From Flammula alnicola (taxonomy: Eukaryota > Basidiomycota > Agaricomycetes > Agaricales > Strophariaceae): a stretch of 64,000 bases of DNA. Each line of letters begins with the position of its first letter. Within the stretch, counting starts at the first letter, position 1. The DNA is taken from NCBI GenBank assembly GCA_015499995.1, contig JADNRV010000041.1, forward strand, positions 1 to 64,000, in the 5' to 3' direction. The notes under the pieces were generated by a model that was given only the letters and a program-made list of their open reading frames with translations, had not been told where the DNA came from and did no database searches. Of the stretch, positions 53,837 through 63,885 are shown one piece after another. Made by a program: the position numbers and the translations under genes.

Positions 53837-54748
53837 TTATAGACATTCCAGAGAACCCTTTTTAATAAATATGCAGAACTGTCACTCAATTCTTTCATGG
53901 TATGGCATAAAAAGACAGCGCATATAAGAAATATGGTTGAACTGCCTTTCATGTCTGAATCCTCTATCTATTTGTCACCTTCAGTGTGCCCTCCTAATCA
54001 TAGTCCTTTATAAGCATAATATGCAGCATTGCTCTGCCATTATCTACTGAACAGTCTATGCAGCAGCACATATGACAAATATAGTCAAACTGCCTTCCGT
54101 GTCTGAATCCTCTATCTATTTGTCACCTTCAGTGTGCCCTCCTAATCATAGTCCTTTATAAGCATAATAATATAGATCACTGCTCTTCCATCATCAACTG
54201 ACCTAACATTATGTGATAAGATATCTCTCTCTTATTTGCATGCACAATGATACTCGAACTTTACCCCATCCATGAGATCTCTCTCCACCATCTCACATGG
54301 CATAATGTTTATCAGTGTCCAATAACCATGCACCCAGGTGCATAATATTTTCAATGGAAGAATATTCCACTAACAAAATGTGAGTGTAATGCCTTGCCTC
54401 TTTGTATTTGGTCTTTACTCAATAGTATCTAAGTGTGCATGAAGAAACGGAGGCTGTAGCTGCAGCGGTTGGCCAGCTACTATTTTTAAAATTTATGGAC
54501 TCCTGGCACCCTGTGACATATGAAAACAATTTCAGCAACAAAAATTATATTCACTGTTATAAAAATAAAATCATGAAGTGTGCTGAAATTATTTCTAAAA
54601 CCCAAATTTTTTGGTAATAATTTTATATTTTCTGAAAACATTTTCAGCAAAATTATTTGCAAATAATTATTTTTTGGGGGCCTTTAGGCTGTATTGCCTA
54701 TCAGGAATTAATCAACCTAAAAGGTTAGGGGGGGGGGTCACTGAAGTG
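53837..54748 (-). repeat. Right terminal inverted repeat of the KDZ transposon
   Basis: Reverse complement of 36562-37474 over about 912 bp, including the duplicated CCTTTATAAGC blocks. It ends with a run of G's, GTCACTGAAGTG. A 60-codon frame present in both repeats (54435-54617 here) is simply the same DNA read twice; I do not call it a gene. Confidence 0.9.
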
Positions 54749-54816
54749 GTATTGTAGCGTACTCGTTTGTATTAGTTAGAGTCCAAGCTGCGATCGTGCT
54801 TCGGAATATAAATTGT

Positions 54817-54848
<32 letters not shown>
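54749..54848 (+). mobile_element. 3' end and poly(A) of LINE F, displaced by the transposon
   Basis: It starts with the duplicated GTATTGT, then AGCGTACTCGTTTGTATTAGTTAGAG ... GTTGATTTAAA and A's to 54848. It completes LINE F (33522-36561), as judged from LINE E (63405-63510). Confidence 0.92.
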
Positions 54849-54850
<2 letters not shown>

Positions 54851-55960
54851 TGAGGGACGGCCTTCTTTAGAAGAGGGCCCGCCATAAAAGAGCAGACCGG
54901 GTGAGTATCAGACAGAATGGAAATCCAGGCAATAGCCCTGGAATTCAGCCTATCAAGAAGTATGGGGATGGGGAGGAGGCCCGCAAGAGCCTCAACACCA
55001 CCCGAGGGCGAGGTGCGAAAGCACCCAGTGATCAAAGCCCAGCCTTGCGCTGAACATTAGTGAGCTGTGCCATGAGGCCCTTGCACCGGGCCTTACAGAA
55101 GTACCACATGCGGTACCTATAAGTAATTATGGGGATCACACATGTACGGTAGAGGAGACGCTTCTGGATGGGTGTCAACCCCCTAGTGGATGACCCAAGC
55201 ATTTTTATCGATACAACTGATGTAAATCCTTTGGTCAAGTAATAACGCACATGCTCATTGAAAGAGAGCTTGCGGTCAAAATAGAACCCCAAATACCGCC
55301 AGAACGGCTTTGGTTGGAGAGGGGTAGCACCAGTATAGGGCGCCTCGCCCAAATCAATGCTCGGATTATACTTGTCGCGTGATCGGTCAAAGTGAAAAAC
55401 CTCCGACTTGGCGTGCTCAAGTGCAAGTGCAAACTTAGAGAAAAGTTTGAATACAATTTTGTAAGCTCATTGAAGGTTTACAATATTGGAGTCTAGATCT
55501 GGCCCCTGCGAAATGAGGGTACCATCATCCACATATGACAGGAGACGAATCTCAAGGCACCTCTTGTAGAACAGGCGCATAATGGGCGCCAAGTAGATAG
55601 CTGACAAGACTGGGGACAAGGCAGAGCCCTGACCCACACCCACGTCGGCCTGGAGAGGATCTGATAGGAAGGAGTTCCACGCATAGCGTGTCTTCCTCTC
55701 AATCAGATAAGAGCTGAAAAACTTGACCACCAAGGGTGGAAAGCCAAGCTTTCGAAGAATAATCACAAGCACCTCATGATTAAGAGAAGGGAAGAACTGA
55801 GCGAGATCAAAAGCGACCACACTAGTCTTTAACCCCTTCGCCCATCCCGCCCGCACCATGTGCGTTAAGAATAGGCCCGCATCCTCAGTTGAGCACCCTC
55901 GGATGCCGCCAACCTGGTTAGGATGAAATATATCCAACCCGACACTGTTGAATTCATTTC
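54849..55960 (-). mobile_element. LINE I, RT fragment, minus strand
   Basis: The minus strand reads QFN-like start, VGLDIFHPNQVGGIRGCSTEDAG, VVAFDLAQFFPSLNHEVLV, GVGQGSALSPVLSAIYLAP, LSYVDDGT and MGEAPYTGATPLQPKPFWRYLGF to SFMAGPLLKKAVPH, where the tail of LINE F cuts in. Frameshifts lie near 55460 and 55030. Its 5' end meets the 5' UTR of LINE E head-to-head near 55960. Its downstream half is missing. Confidence 0.85.
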
Positions 55961-56078
55961 GGTAACCACTTCATGTGACCATGGGAAACAACCTCAGCAA
56001 CACCTTCATCGTCCCCCACAGCTCCTCCTCGTTGAGCGCTCCTGAGCGCTACTTTACCAATCGACAGATAACACATTA

Positions 56079-58098
56079 ATGCCCCCCAAGTCCGGCTCTG
56101 GTGGTGATCCGCCCAGCGGATCTCGTGCATCAGAGAGATTGCCTGGTTTTGCGCCTAGGCGCACTCCTACAGTGGGCTCATCATCTGCTTCGGCGGTGGC
56201 AGAGGCCTCTATCCCTGCATCTCCCTCTCCCCAGAGGCAGATGTACTTATCCACTGTCCCTCAGCAACAGAGGGAGAGAACCCCAGTCAGTGAGCGCGAT
56301 CGCACTCCTGTCTTTACCACCGCGGGCCTGCCTCAGCAGGATCCGTCTCACTACACCAGGGATGAGGATGTTGTTCTCGACTACGAGGAAACTGCTCCCC
56401 CTTCATCTCAATCGATGACAGAGCTTGCCCTGGAAGGGGATCTCTCTCTTGATGTCGACAACCTCGCCCAGAGCGCTAGGGCCATTGCAGCATAAATGAG
56501 GGGAAACCCTGATTCATCTGACAAGGCTCCTCACCGCCCTGCTACCGACCTCGCCGCTGCACTTGCCTCTCTGGTATCTGCAGCAGAATCTACCAGGTGG
56601 ACTGAAGTTATCGCGTCCACTGTCAGAGACGACGACCTTTCCTTGGGGGTATCTCATCAGGGAAACCATCTCACTGCCGGATGACACTGTCATGCAGCCC
56701 AACACCGTCCCCTTCACCCAGATTGACCCTCATTCTAGTGATGCAGAGTCGTCTGCCGTGGAGACCGACACCACCTCACGCCCTCCTCCTCCTCGTCTGG
56801 ATAAAGGGAAGGGTAGAGCCCCCACGAGCAAGGTGGGGCCAGCTTCGTCGCAGCCTTCGGCTGCACTGAAGCAGGCCCCTCCTGCCCCTTGCCAGTCTCG
56901 CAAGAGGCCGGCGGATTCTTACTTGAGGCCTCTGCCTCCTGTTCCCCCTCGACCTCAGGGTTGGAAAGCCGGTGTTCCCTGAAGCGCCGGTCCTCGTAAG
57001 CGCACATTTGCTGAGCTTGCGGCGGCCAACCCTTTGTCGCAACGAGATCCTGCCTCAGTCCCTAGTGCCCTTGGTAGGTATCCACCTCTGCCACGCATGG
57101 CTACGATGCAGGTGGCCATCGATGAGCGGGCCTCTGCTTCCAAAAGGCAGAAGAGACACCCCTCTTTTACCACTGCTGGCCCATCTCGCAAGCAGATCCT
57201 CCTCGCGTTTAGCGGCCCCTACACGAAGCCGTATGACACGAAACTTGTCGACCTGGTCCAGAAGATCGACAAAGCATTCCGCGATGTGGGCAGCGCCAAT
57301 CGGGTGTTGTCTGCCTCACATGCTTATGACGGCATCTCTCTTGCCACATCCCTTGTGTCCACCCAGGGCGATCTCGAGATCGCTCGAGGGTGGGTGCATA
57401 GAATCCTTCCGGAGTCTGACACTGTCAAGGTGATGGTCAGTCTCCCAGCTTCCATGTCGTATCTTCGGGTACTCGACCTACCTGCTTATGGCGATTTCGC
57501 CAGTAAGACCCTTACCACAGGGGCCGAGGTGAAGATGGCAATCCTTGCCTCTCCACTTTCTATCTTTGCGCCTTTCAAATCCAAGCCTCGGATTAAGCGC
57601 AACTCTCCGAAGAGCACCACTTGCATGGCGTTCATCAACATTTGGGACTTCCAGTCGGGATCCCATGCGAAGGCTCTTATCAACAAGACCTTCATGTTCC
57701 GTGGCAAAGCGTACCGCATTCTCTCGGCACGCGCCAACCCCGGGGTCCCTCTCTGCACTCACTGCTGGAGGTGAGGCCATCCATCTAACATATGCAGGGC
57801 TCCTCAGCCCCGCTGCGCTCACTGCGCCGGGCCGCACGAGGAGGAGGTATATTGTATCGCCGCCTCGTGTTGCAAGGGAAATCCCAAGGCAACTCCACCA
57901 ATCCCACCTACTCCTGGTGGGGTGGCGTGCCCCCATGCCCCGTGTTGCCCTAATTGCAAGGGCGCGCATAAACCCTATGACAGGAAATGTCATTTCTGGA
58001 ACAACCGGTACGATCGCGATTGGATCGATGCCAAATATGCCCAGGTACGTGAATATTGGATTCAACGTCGTGCACTCCACTCACAGAACGTAGCTTAA
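56079..58098 (+). pseudogene. LINE E ORF1 (Gag-like, zinc knuckles), broken
   Basis: The ATG at 56079 starts MPPKSGSGGDPPSGSRAS and runs open for 139 codons to TAA at 56493-56495, immediately followed by an in-frame ATG. A Ser/Pro-rich linker with frameshifts leads to 57034-57774: GPSRKQILLAFSGPY, VMVSLPASMSYLRVLDLP, INKTFMFRGKA. TGA then interrupts CTHCWR-stop-GHPSNIC. The remaining knuckles (CAHCAGPHEEEVYC, CPNCKGAHKPYDRKC) run to NVA-TAA at 58096-58098. The product is predicted to bind LINE RNA in the ribonucleoprotein. Confidence 0.8.
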
Positions 58099-58940
58099 TG
58101 CAGGCACAAATACTTGATGAGATACGGGTGTTGAGTTGGAATGTGGCGAGGGACGGGGTGTCCCTCGATGTAATACTTAGCACATGTACGAATATATATG
58201 ATGTGTTATTCATCCAAGAGCCTCCCTGGAGGCACATAAGAACCGCCCCGTCTGCGAAGAGCAGGAAGGGTGAAGATGTAGTTGGTGCTCCCAACCACCC
58301 AGATTGGCTGGCCATGGTGCGCCCCACCACCCCTGACGAGCGACTCGGTCATGACCTATGTTTCGACTAGGTTGGCCCGGTATCGCCCGGCTCAACGAAG
58401 GGATATTATTGATCATCCTGACATCATGGTACTCTCGCTCTCATCGGGTGAGAGTTCCTTTTACCTTCTGAACGTGTATTTAGATTCCAATCATGGAGCT
58501 ATTAACTGGCTTCATGATCACGATCGTGATCTTCCCCGCTGTCATTTGATGATGGGAGATTTCAACGAGCACTCTCCAGATTGGGACCCCGGTTCCGCTC
58601 GGGAGGGATGTGCCTTATCGCTGCAGCAGTCTGCGGCTATCCTTGGACTCGAGCTTGCCGCTTTGGCAATCCTGGGCCCACACACATTCTGAGAGATTGC
58701 ACCAAACGAAGCACGATGATCGATCTGGCTTTCATTCCCCCCGATCAGGTGGTGAACGAATCTACTGTCCGATGCCTGGACATCCAGCTTAAGTCGGATC
58801 ACATTCCGATTTATACTACACTGGACATCCTTCCCGCCCCTGACGGGGCGGTTCGGATGTCTCTTCCTATGGAGTCTGTTGAGGTCTTCGTTAAATCTAT
58901 CACATCGGGGCTTGCAGCCGTGGACCCAAGTGCCCGATGA
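58098..58940 (+). pseudogene. LINE E ORF2, endonuclease domain with three frameshifts
   Basis: It begins at the TAATG overlap. SWNVARDG, FIQEPPW, MMGDFNEHSPDWD and KSDHIPI are all present, but in different frames. Breaks lie near 58345 (two bases missing in GAGCGACTCGG), near 58662 (GCCGCTTTGG) and near 58930 (CAAGTGCCCGATGACC), judged against LINE A. Conserved motif sequence with broken frames points to recent decay. Confidence 0.85.
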
Positions 58941-60780
58941 CCACCGAGGATCAGATTGAGACTGCGGCTCAAGAAGTGGCACGGATTTTCTCAGAGGCAT
59001 GGTCTGCCCATGCTAAAGAGACCTCTATTACCAAATGTTCGAAGCCCTGGTGGTCCCAGGAGTGCTCTGACGCTTTGCTCAAGTTTCGAGGGGATCGCTC
59101 CCCTGAGAATTGGAAATCCTTTCGGAAAATAGTCCGAGAAATGAAATGTGTTTTCTTCGATGATCGCATTGGAGAGATCGCGGGTACTAATAAGCGACCG
59201 TGGGACCTGATGAATTGGGTCCAACAATGGAAGCTCCCTCCCAGTGAGGCTATCCAATATCGTGGAGAGCCTTGCAATGATCTGCCTGCCTTGTGGGATG
59301 CTCTGCATGGCATGTACAACTCGGCATCAGATAGAACATACGATGCTGCTCTCTTGGCATCCATCCCACAACTTCCTGTTCGGGAATGGGCCCCTTTCTC
59401 CCCGCTGGAACTCACAGAAGCGCTTTCTGTGTGTTCCGGTCTCTCCTCTCCAGGTCCGGATCATGTCAATTGGTCCCACTTGAAGAAGATTGTATGTCGG
59501 GACCCCCACTCGGGGAAGGTCCTCATCTCGATTGCTAATGCCTGCATGCGTGTGGGACATTGGCCGTCTCCTTTCAAGGAATCTATGTCGGTTATCATCC
59601 CTAAACCCGGCAAGCCTTCGTATTCCACCCCTAAGGCATTCAGGCTGATTGTGCTTCTGAATACTGTGGGGAAACTCATCGAGAAAATGATCTCGAACCG
59701 CATTCAGTTCAACGCTGTCAGACAGGATATATTTCACCCGAATCAGGTTGGGGGCATCAGGAGGCGCTCCACTGAGGATGCGGGTCTGTTTTTGACACAC
59801 ATGGTGAGGGCTGGATGGGCGAAAGGGTTGAGGACTAGTGTCCTTGCCTTTGACCTTACTCAGTTCTTTCCCTCTCTTAATCACGAAGTTCTTGTGATCA
59901 TTCTCCGGAAGCTTGGCTTTCCGCCTTTGGTGGTCAAGTTTTTCAGTTCTTATCTGGTGGAGAGGAAGACACAGTATGCGTGGAACTCCTTTTTGTCAGA
60001 CCCTCTGCAAGCGGATGTGGGTGTGGGACAGGGCTTTGCCCTGTCCTCTGTCCTGTCGGCTATTTACTTGGCGCCTATCATGCGTCTTTTCTACAAGAGG
60101 TGCCGTGAGATCCATCTTGCGGTTGACCTTCTGTCGTATGTGGATGACGGTACTCTGATTTCTCAAGAGACCGGACTCGATCCCAATGTTGTAAACCTTC
60201 GCAAGGCTTACAAGATTATATTTGAGCTTTTTACCAAGTTCGCTCTCCCTCTGGAGCACGCGAAGTCGGAGATTTTTCACTTCAACAACACGGCTTCAGT
60301 TTATAATCCTGCCATTGATTTGGGTGAAGAACCCTACACTGCAGGCAAGTGGCTCAAGCTGAAGCCGTTTTGGCGATATCTTGGGTTTTATTTTGACCGC
60401 AAGCTCACTTTCAAGGAGCATGTGAGATATTATTCCACCAAAGGATTTACATCAGTTGTATCGATGAAAATGCTTGGGTCTTCTACCAGAGGGCTGCCGC
60501 CGCATCTTAAGCACCTCCTCTACCGCACGTGCATTATCCCCATAATTACTTATGGTTACCGCATGTGGTATTTCCGCAAGGGCCGAGATAAGGGCCTTAT
60601 TGCGCAGCTCACCAATGTCCAGCATAAGGCTGGGCTCTGGATCACTGGGTGCTTCCGCACCTCTCCCTCGCATGGTGTCGAGGCCCTTGCCGGTCCTCTG
60701 CCCATGCATTTACTTTTGGATAGATTGAACTCTCAGGCGATTGCTCAGATTTCTCTCTTGTCTGACACCCACCCGGTCCG
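58937..60780 (+). CDS. LINE E ORF2, reverse transcriptase domain (open, cut by insertion)
   Basis: About 615 open LINE codons, starting MTTEDQIETAAQEVARIF. Motifs: RSKPWW-like KCSKPWWSQECSDAL, GPDHVNWSHLKKI, FRLIVLLNTVGKLIEKM, NQVGGIRRRSTEDAG, VLAFDLTQFFPSLNHEVL (catalytic Asp), GVGQGFALSSVLSAIYLAP, LSYVDDGTLIS (catalytic Asp pair), KPFWRYLGFYFDRKL. It is the longest uninterrupted RT in the window and the reference for frameshifts in the other copies. It ends in the terminal-repeat element, where the frame stops at 60847. Confidence 0.88.
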
Positions 60781-61738
60781 AGGTCTTTATTGTCCTCCAC
60801 TGATTCCTACCGGAATCCTGCGGAATCCGGTCATTCCAGAGGAATAATTTTTGGGTCATTTTGGCTGAGAGGCCAGCCAAAATGCGAAATTTCATTCCGG
60901 AGGAATGCAGACCGGAATAAGCTGCAACCGGAATACCCAACAGGAATGGCCGGAACGGAATGGCCACCGGAATCCGGTTTTTCCAAAAAAGGAAATATGG
61001 TTATTTTTAGTAACAACGTGAAAATATCACACTATTACATAAAATGACATCAAAATAAGACTGTGGGACCTATTTCTAATCAAGATATTTCATATTTAGC
61101 AAGTGCAATTTTCAAAACCGCCGGCTTTGGGCGAGTTTTTTTGCGTTTTTCTCGATGATGAAAGCAGCTAGTCACATGATTTTGATATATTTGTGATTCT
61201 GGAAGCATGCTCTACAGTTACTTTTTTTGGCAAAAAGTTCCCACAGTCACCAAAACAGACCAAATAAGGTGATTTCAGTTACCCAAGTGAGATGACATAT
61301 ACATATTTGTAATCTCCTTAAAATTCTGAATCCGATGGTACCCCATTGACCCTGAATCTCTCAGAATTGATTATGCAATCTACAAATATATTATAGATAG
61401 ATAGGGTATGTAGTCCGATGTTTTTGGTAGATTAGCAACAGTTCTCTGGTCTAATGGTTAAGTGGTCTGGGATATTAGCTACTGGATTTCTTCCGGGGCT
61501 CTGGGTTCAATTCCTGAAGGATGCAAAATCTTTGAGTGATATTTTTCTCTGAGTTCTGTCTAAGTCCACCAAGTTGAAGTCCTAACCGGAATTTTGGTCA
61601 TTCCTGTGGATTCCGGTCAGGATTCCTGCGGAATTGAGTCCATTCCTGTGGATTCCGGTCCATTCCTGCGGATTCCTGTCCATTCCTCCGGAATCCGGTC
61701 ATTCCGAGAGGAATCAGTAGAGGAATGAAAAGTATTGC
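60781..61738. mobile_element. GGAATCC-type terminal-repeat element in LINE E, with target duplication
   Basis: LINE F reads CCGGTCCGGTCATTC. Here CCGGTCCG occurs before the element (60773-60780) and again after it (about 61740-61747), an 8-9 bp duplication. The left end AGGTCTTTATTGTCCTCCACTGATTCC and the reversed right end ACTTTTCATTCCTCTACTGATTCC are imperfect inverted repeats. Both ends are filled with CATTCCNNNGGAATCC words. The AT-rich middle has no transposase. Size and duplication suggest a non-autonomous hAT- or MULE-like element; the superfamily is unproven. Confidence 0.75.
61449..61520 (+). other. tRNA-like sequence inside the terminal-repeat element
   Basis: TGGTCTAATGGTTAAG (A-box/D-arm-like, 61453) and GGGTTCAATTCC (B box, about 61503) are spaced about 50 nt apart, as in a tRNA. 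The acceptor and T-stems pair poorly, so this is not a functional tRNA gene. It is probably a decayed tRNA or SINE head captured by the element. Confidence 0.45.
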
Positions 61739-62936
61739 CCGGTCCGGTCATTCATGGCTGGGCCCCTACTTAAAAAAGCCGTTCCTCATAAGATGGCTAT
61801 GGAGAATATGACCGAGCGTTACCGTGATAAGGTGCGCGGCGGACTTGTGGGCAATGCATTGTTCCACCCCGCTGGTCTGGAGGAACTGGAGCCATTTGCT
61901 CCAGACGCCAGGCCTGGATATCGTCTCATGGATCGGCATGCGAGCCAGTTTATATGGATGGCTAAACCCCGTGTCAGCAGGGCTGAAGACCCTGATGCTG
62001 CATGGAAAATGGTACTGGATAAACTCATCGAAAAGTGCGACGATGAGCCAGGAACCACATATGCTGGTGTCGACGGCTCGGTCCCTCTGGGGCCCTGGCA
62101 GGCTGCCAACGGCATTGTTATCAAACGGCAGGGTGCACTGGTCTTGGCCAGATGCCACTCTTCCAGGCAAGCTATTAGCACTGATGCTGAGCTTGATGCC
62201 ATCTCGGTGGCCATCTCCGCAATGGTAGCTTTCGGAGATGTCACCAAGATAGTTATTTTCACGGATTCGATGCATGCCGCTCATATGTACATTGATCCTT
62301 CCCTGCACTCTCATCAGGGCTCATCTCTGATAGTGTGCCCAGACACTTGAACGATGGTTCCAGGGTGGTGGCAACCGTAAAGTCGTTTTTGCAGAGTCTC
62401 CTTCCGATATGGAGTGGGACATTCATCAAGAGGCTCACGACCTCCTCCTGGAGTTTCCGGGCATACCTGTTACGCCGAATACTCCTCTATCTGTGGCTTG
62501 GCTCAAAAATAGAGCTGACACTGTAGCGTGGGGTGCTTGGTCGACAGAGGTCGACGAGGTTCCCAATTTACTTGGCTCCAGTTTCTTGGAGTTAGAGGAT
62601 CTAAAGGGTAATCCTCTCCATCCGACCCCTGTTCGCGGTGGGCCATGGCTTGAAGTGGACGGCTGCAACTCTCAGTTGTTCACCCGCATGTGCTGTGCTA
62701 TCACGAATCATGCTCCGATTGGCTCATATTATGAGCGGTTCAAAATCGACGATCCATTGGCTCTCAGTTGCACGTGTGAGGTCTATCCTCAGATGCGCAA
62801 TCACATCTTTGAGTGCCCCAAGCACCCGATGCTACCTCACAGGGCCCCACACCTAGTGTGGGGTCTTGAGAAATTTCTGAGCGACAACCCTAGTGCGTTT
62901 GCGTTCAACCGGCCTCCAGCCGGAGTCAGATGAGGG
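61739..62936 (+). pseudogene. LINE E ORF2, RNase H and C-terminal zinc domain
   Basis: SFMAGPLLKKAVPHKMAMENMTERYRDKV starts the connector. RNase H motifs: YAGVDGS, TDAELDAIS, IFTDSMHAAH. A frameshift at 62335-62350 (IVCPDT) breaks it. The C-terminus (62409-62933) runs from MEWDIHQEAHDLLLEFPG to ALSCTCEVYPQMRNHIFEC, with the finger cysteines and histidine kept, and ends PAGVR-TGA. The 3' UTR lies at 62937-63480, with poly(A) to 63510. Confidence 0.85.
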
Positions 62937-63510
62937 ACTCTGGATGGGGGGCAATCTCATTTGCGGGCGGCGCTGCGGTCAAAGGACTCACTGCCCGTGA
63001 GTGTTAGCTCGGCGCAGTCGAAGGCTGAGAGGCTGGAGGACCTGGTCGTTCCAGGTTAGGGCGACTCTACCCTTCAGGGTCGAACCGTTCGCTGTGTCAT
63101 TCCGGACCCGGCTTGGTGGACAGCGGCGTGGACTTCGGTCCTTGTTTAGCTATGACCACGTCGATTTTACCACCTAATCAGGGAGGGCCTGGCAGGCTCT
63201 TCTCGCATCTGGGTGACCCCCCTGTCCACCCCTTTTAATCTATATCTACCTTATGCTCGGTAGCATTAACAACGCCACGCGTTTGTATTTCCTGGGCTGC
63301 GAGGCCCGTTATTTGGGTTTCAGGCTGCTGCGCAGTCTCGCCCGCGTCGCGCTCATGCGCGCCGCATGCTCCCCTGTGAGCAACCAATTTCTTTCTTTTG
63401 CCTTGGGTATTGTAGCGTACTCGCTTGTATTAGATAGGGTCCAGACTGTGCTCGTGCACCGGTATATAAATTGTTGATTTAAGGGAAAAAAAAAAAAAAA
63501 AAAAAAAAAA

Positions 63511-63730
63511 ATGCGGCCGCCCTCTTCAAGCCACGGCCCGCAGCGAATGGGGGTCGGACAGAGAGGATCACCCTTTAGATCCTCCAACTCCAGGAAATTG
63601 AAGCCAAGTAAATTGGGAACCTCGTCGACCTCTGTCGACCAGGCACCCCGCGCTACAGTGTCGGCTTTGTTTTTCAGCCAGGCAACAGATAGAGTGGTAT
63701 TCGGCGTAACAGGTACACCCGGAAACCCCC
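63511..63730 (-). mobile_element. LINE C-terminal fragment, minus strand
   Basis: The complement of the coding stretch GFPGVPVTPNTTLSVAWLKNKADTVARGAWSTEVDEVPNLL ... CGPWLEEGGR (compare 35625-35830). It abuts the poly(A) of LINE E, so LINE E probably inserted into it, though the other half is not adjacent on the left. Confidence 0.8.
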
Positions 63731-63885
63731 CACCATAACATATATCCACTGTCGCTTGATAGGACATAATAAGTTCCTATTCAGATTAAGTTGAAGTGGC
63801 AATGTTGGGGGTATAATTGTGTCCTTTGGGATCTGCCTCCAATTGGTCTCTCTGCAAGGAGGGGCCTAAATTGCACATTGTGCTC
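63731..63885 (+). ncRNA. Short relative of the structured non-coding element
   Basis: GATAGGACATAATAAG and CTCTCTGCAAGGAGGGGCCTAAA match words of the body at 12710-13546 (GATAGGACATGATAAG at 12923; CTCTCCGCAAGGAGGGGCCTAAA at 13513) in the same order and strand. There is no coding frame. It runs straight into LINE RT sequence. Confidence 0.4.

Larger units (their letters stand above)
36562..54748. mobile_element. 18.2-kb KDZ DNA transposon with 913-bp inverted repeats and cargo genes
   Basis: The ends are mirror images: CACTTCAGTGACC at 36562 and GGTCACTGAAGTG ending 54748. GTATTGT stands before and after (36555-36561, 54749-54755); with the preceding G it could be counted as 8 bp. The flanks join into an unbroken LINE 3' UTR. 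Long inverted repeats (36562-37474, 53837-54748) look almost identical, which suggests recent insertion. Inside: a six-exon KDZ transposase (49799-53208), a minus-strand gene (39670-44198), a plus-strand gene (46811-49446), tandem repeats and a hairpin element. KDZ transposons of this size with passenger genes are known in agaricomycetes; these two passengers are not assigned a function. Confidence 0.9.
55961..63510 (+). mobile_element. LINE E (Tad1-like), nearly full length, split by a terminal-repeat element
   Basis: It has a partial 5' UTR (55961-56078), ORF1 (56079-58098), ORF2 (58098-60780 and 61739-62936), a 3' UTR and poly(A) to 63510. It is the longest LINE in the window and gives the family plan: ORF1 with three zinc knuckles; ORF2 with endonuclease, RT, RNase H and a C-terminal finger. 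A 0.96-kb element sits at 60781-61738. Frameshifts and stops in both ORFs make it inactive. Confidence 0.9.

Noticed and set aside
54435..54617. A 60-codon gene present at both ends of the transposon (also 36695-36877)
   Set aside because: It is identical because it lies in the inverted repeats. There is no coding evidence beyond an open frame in AT-rich DNA.
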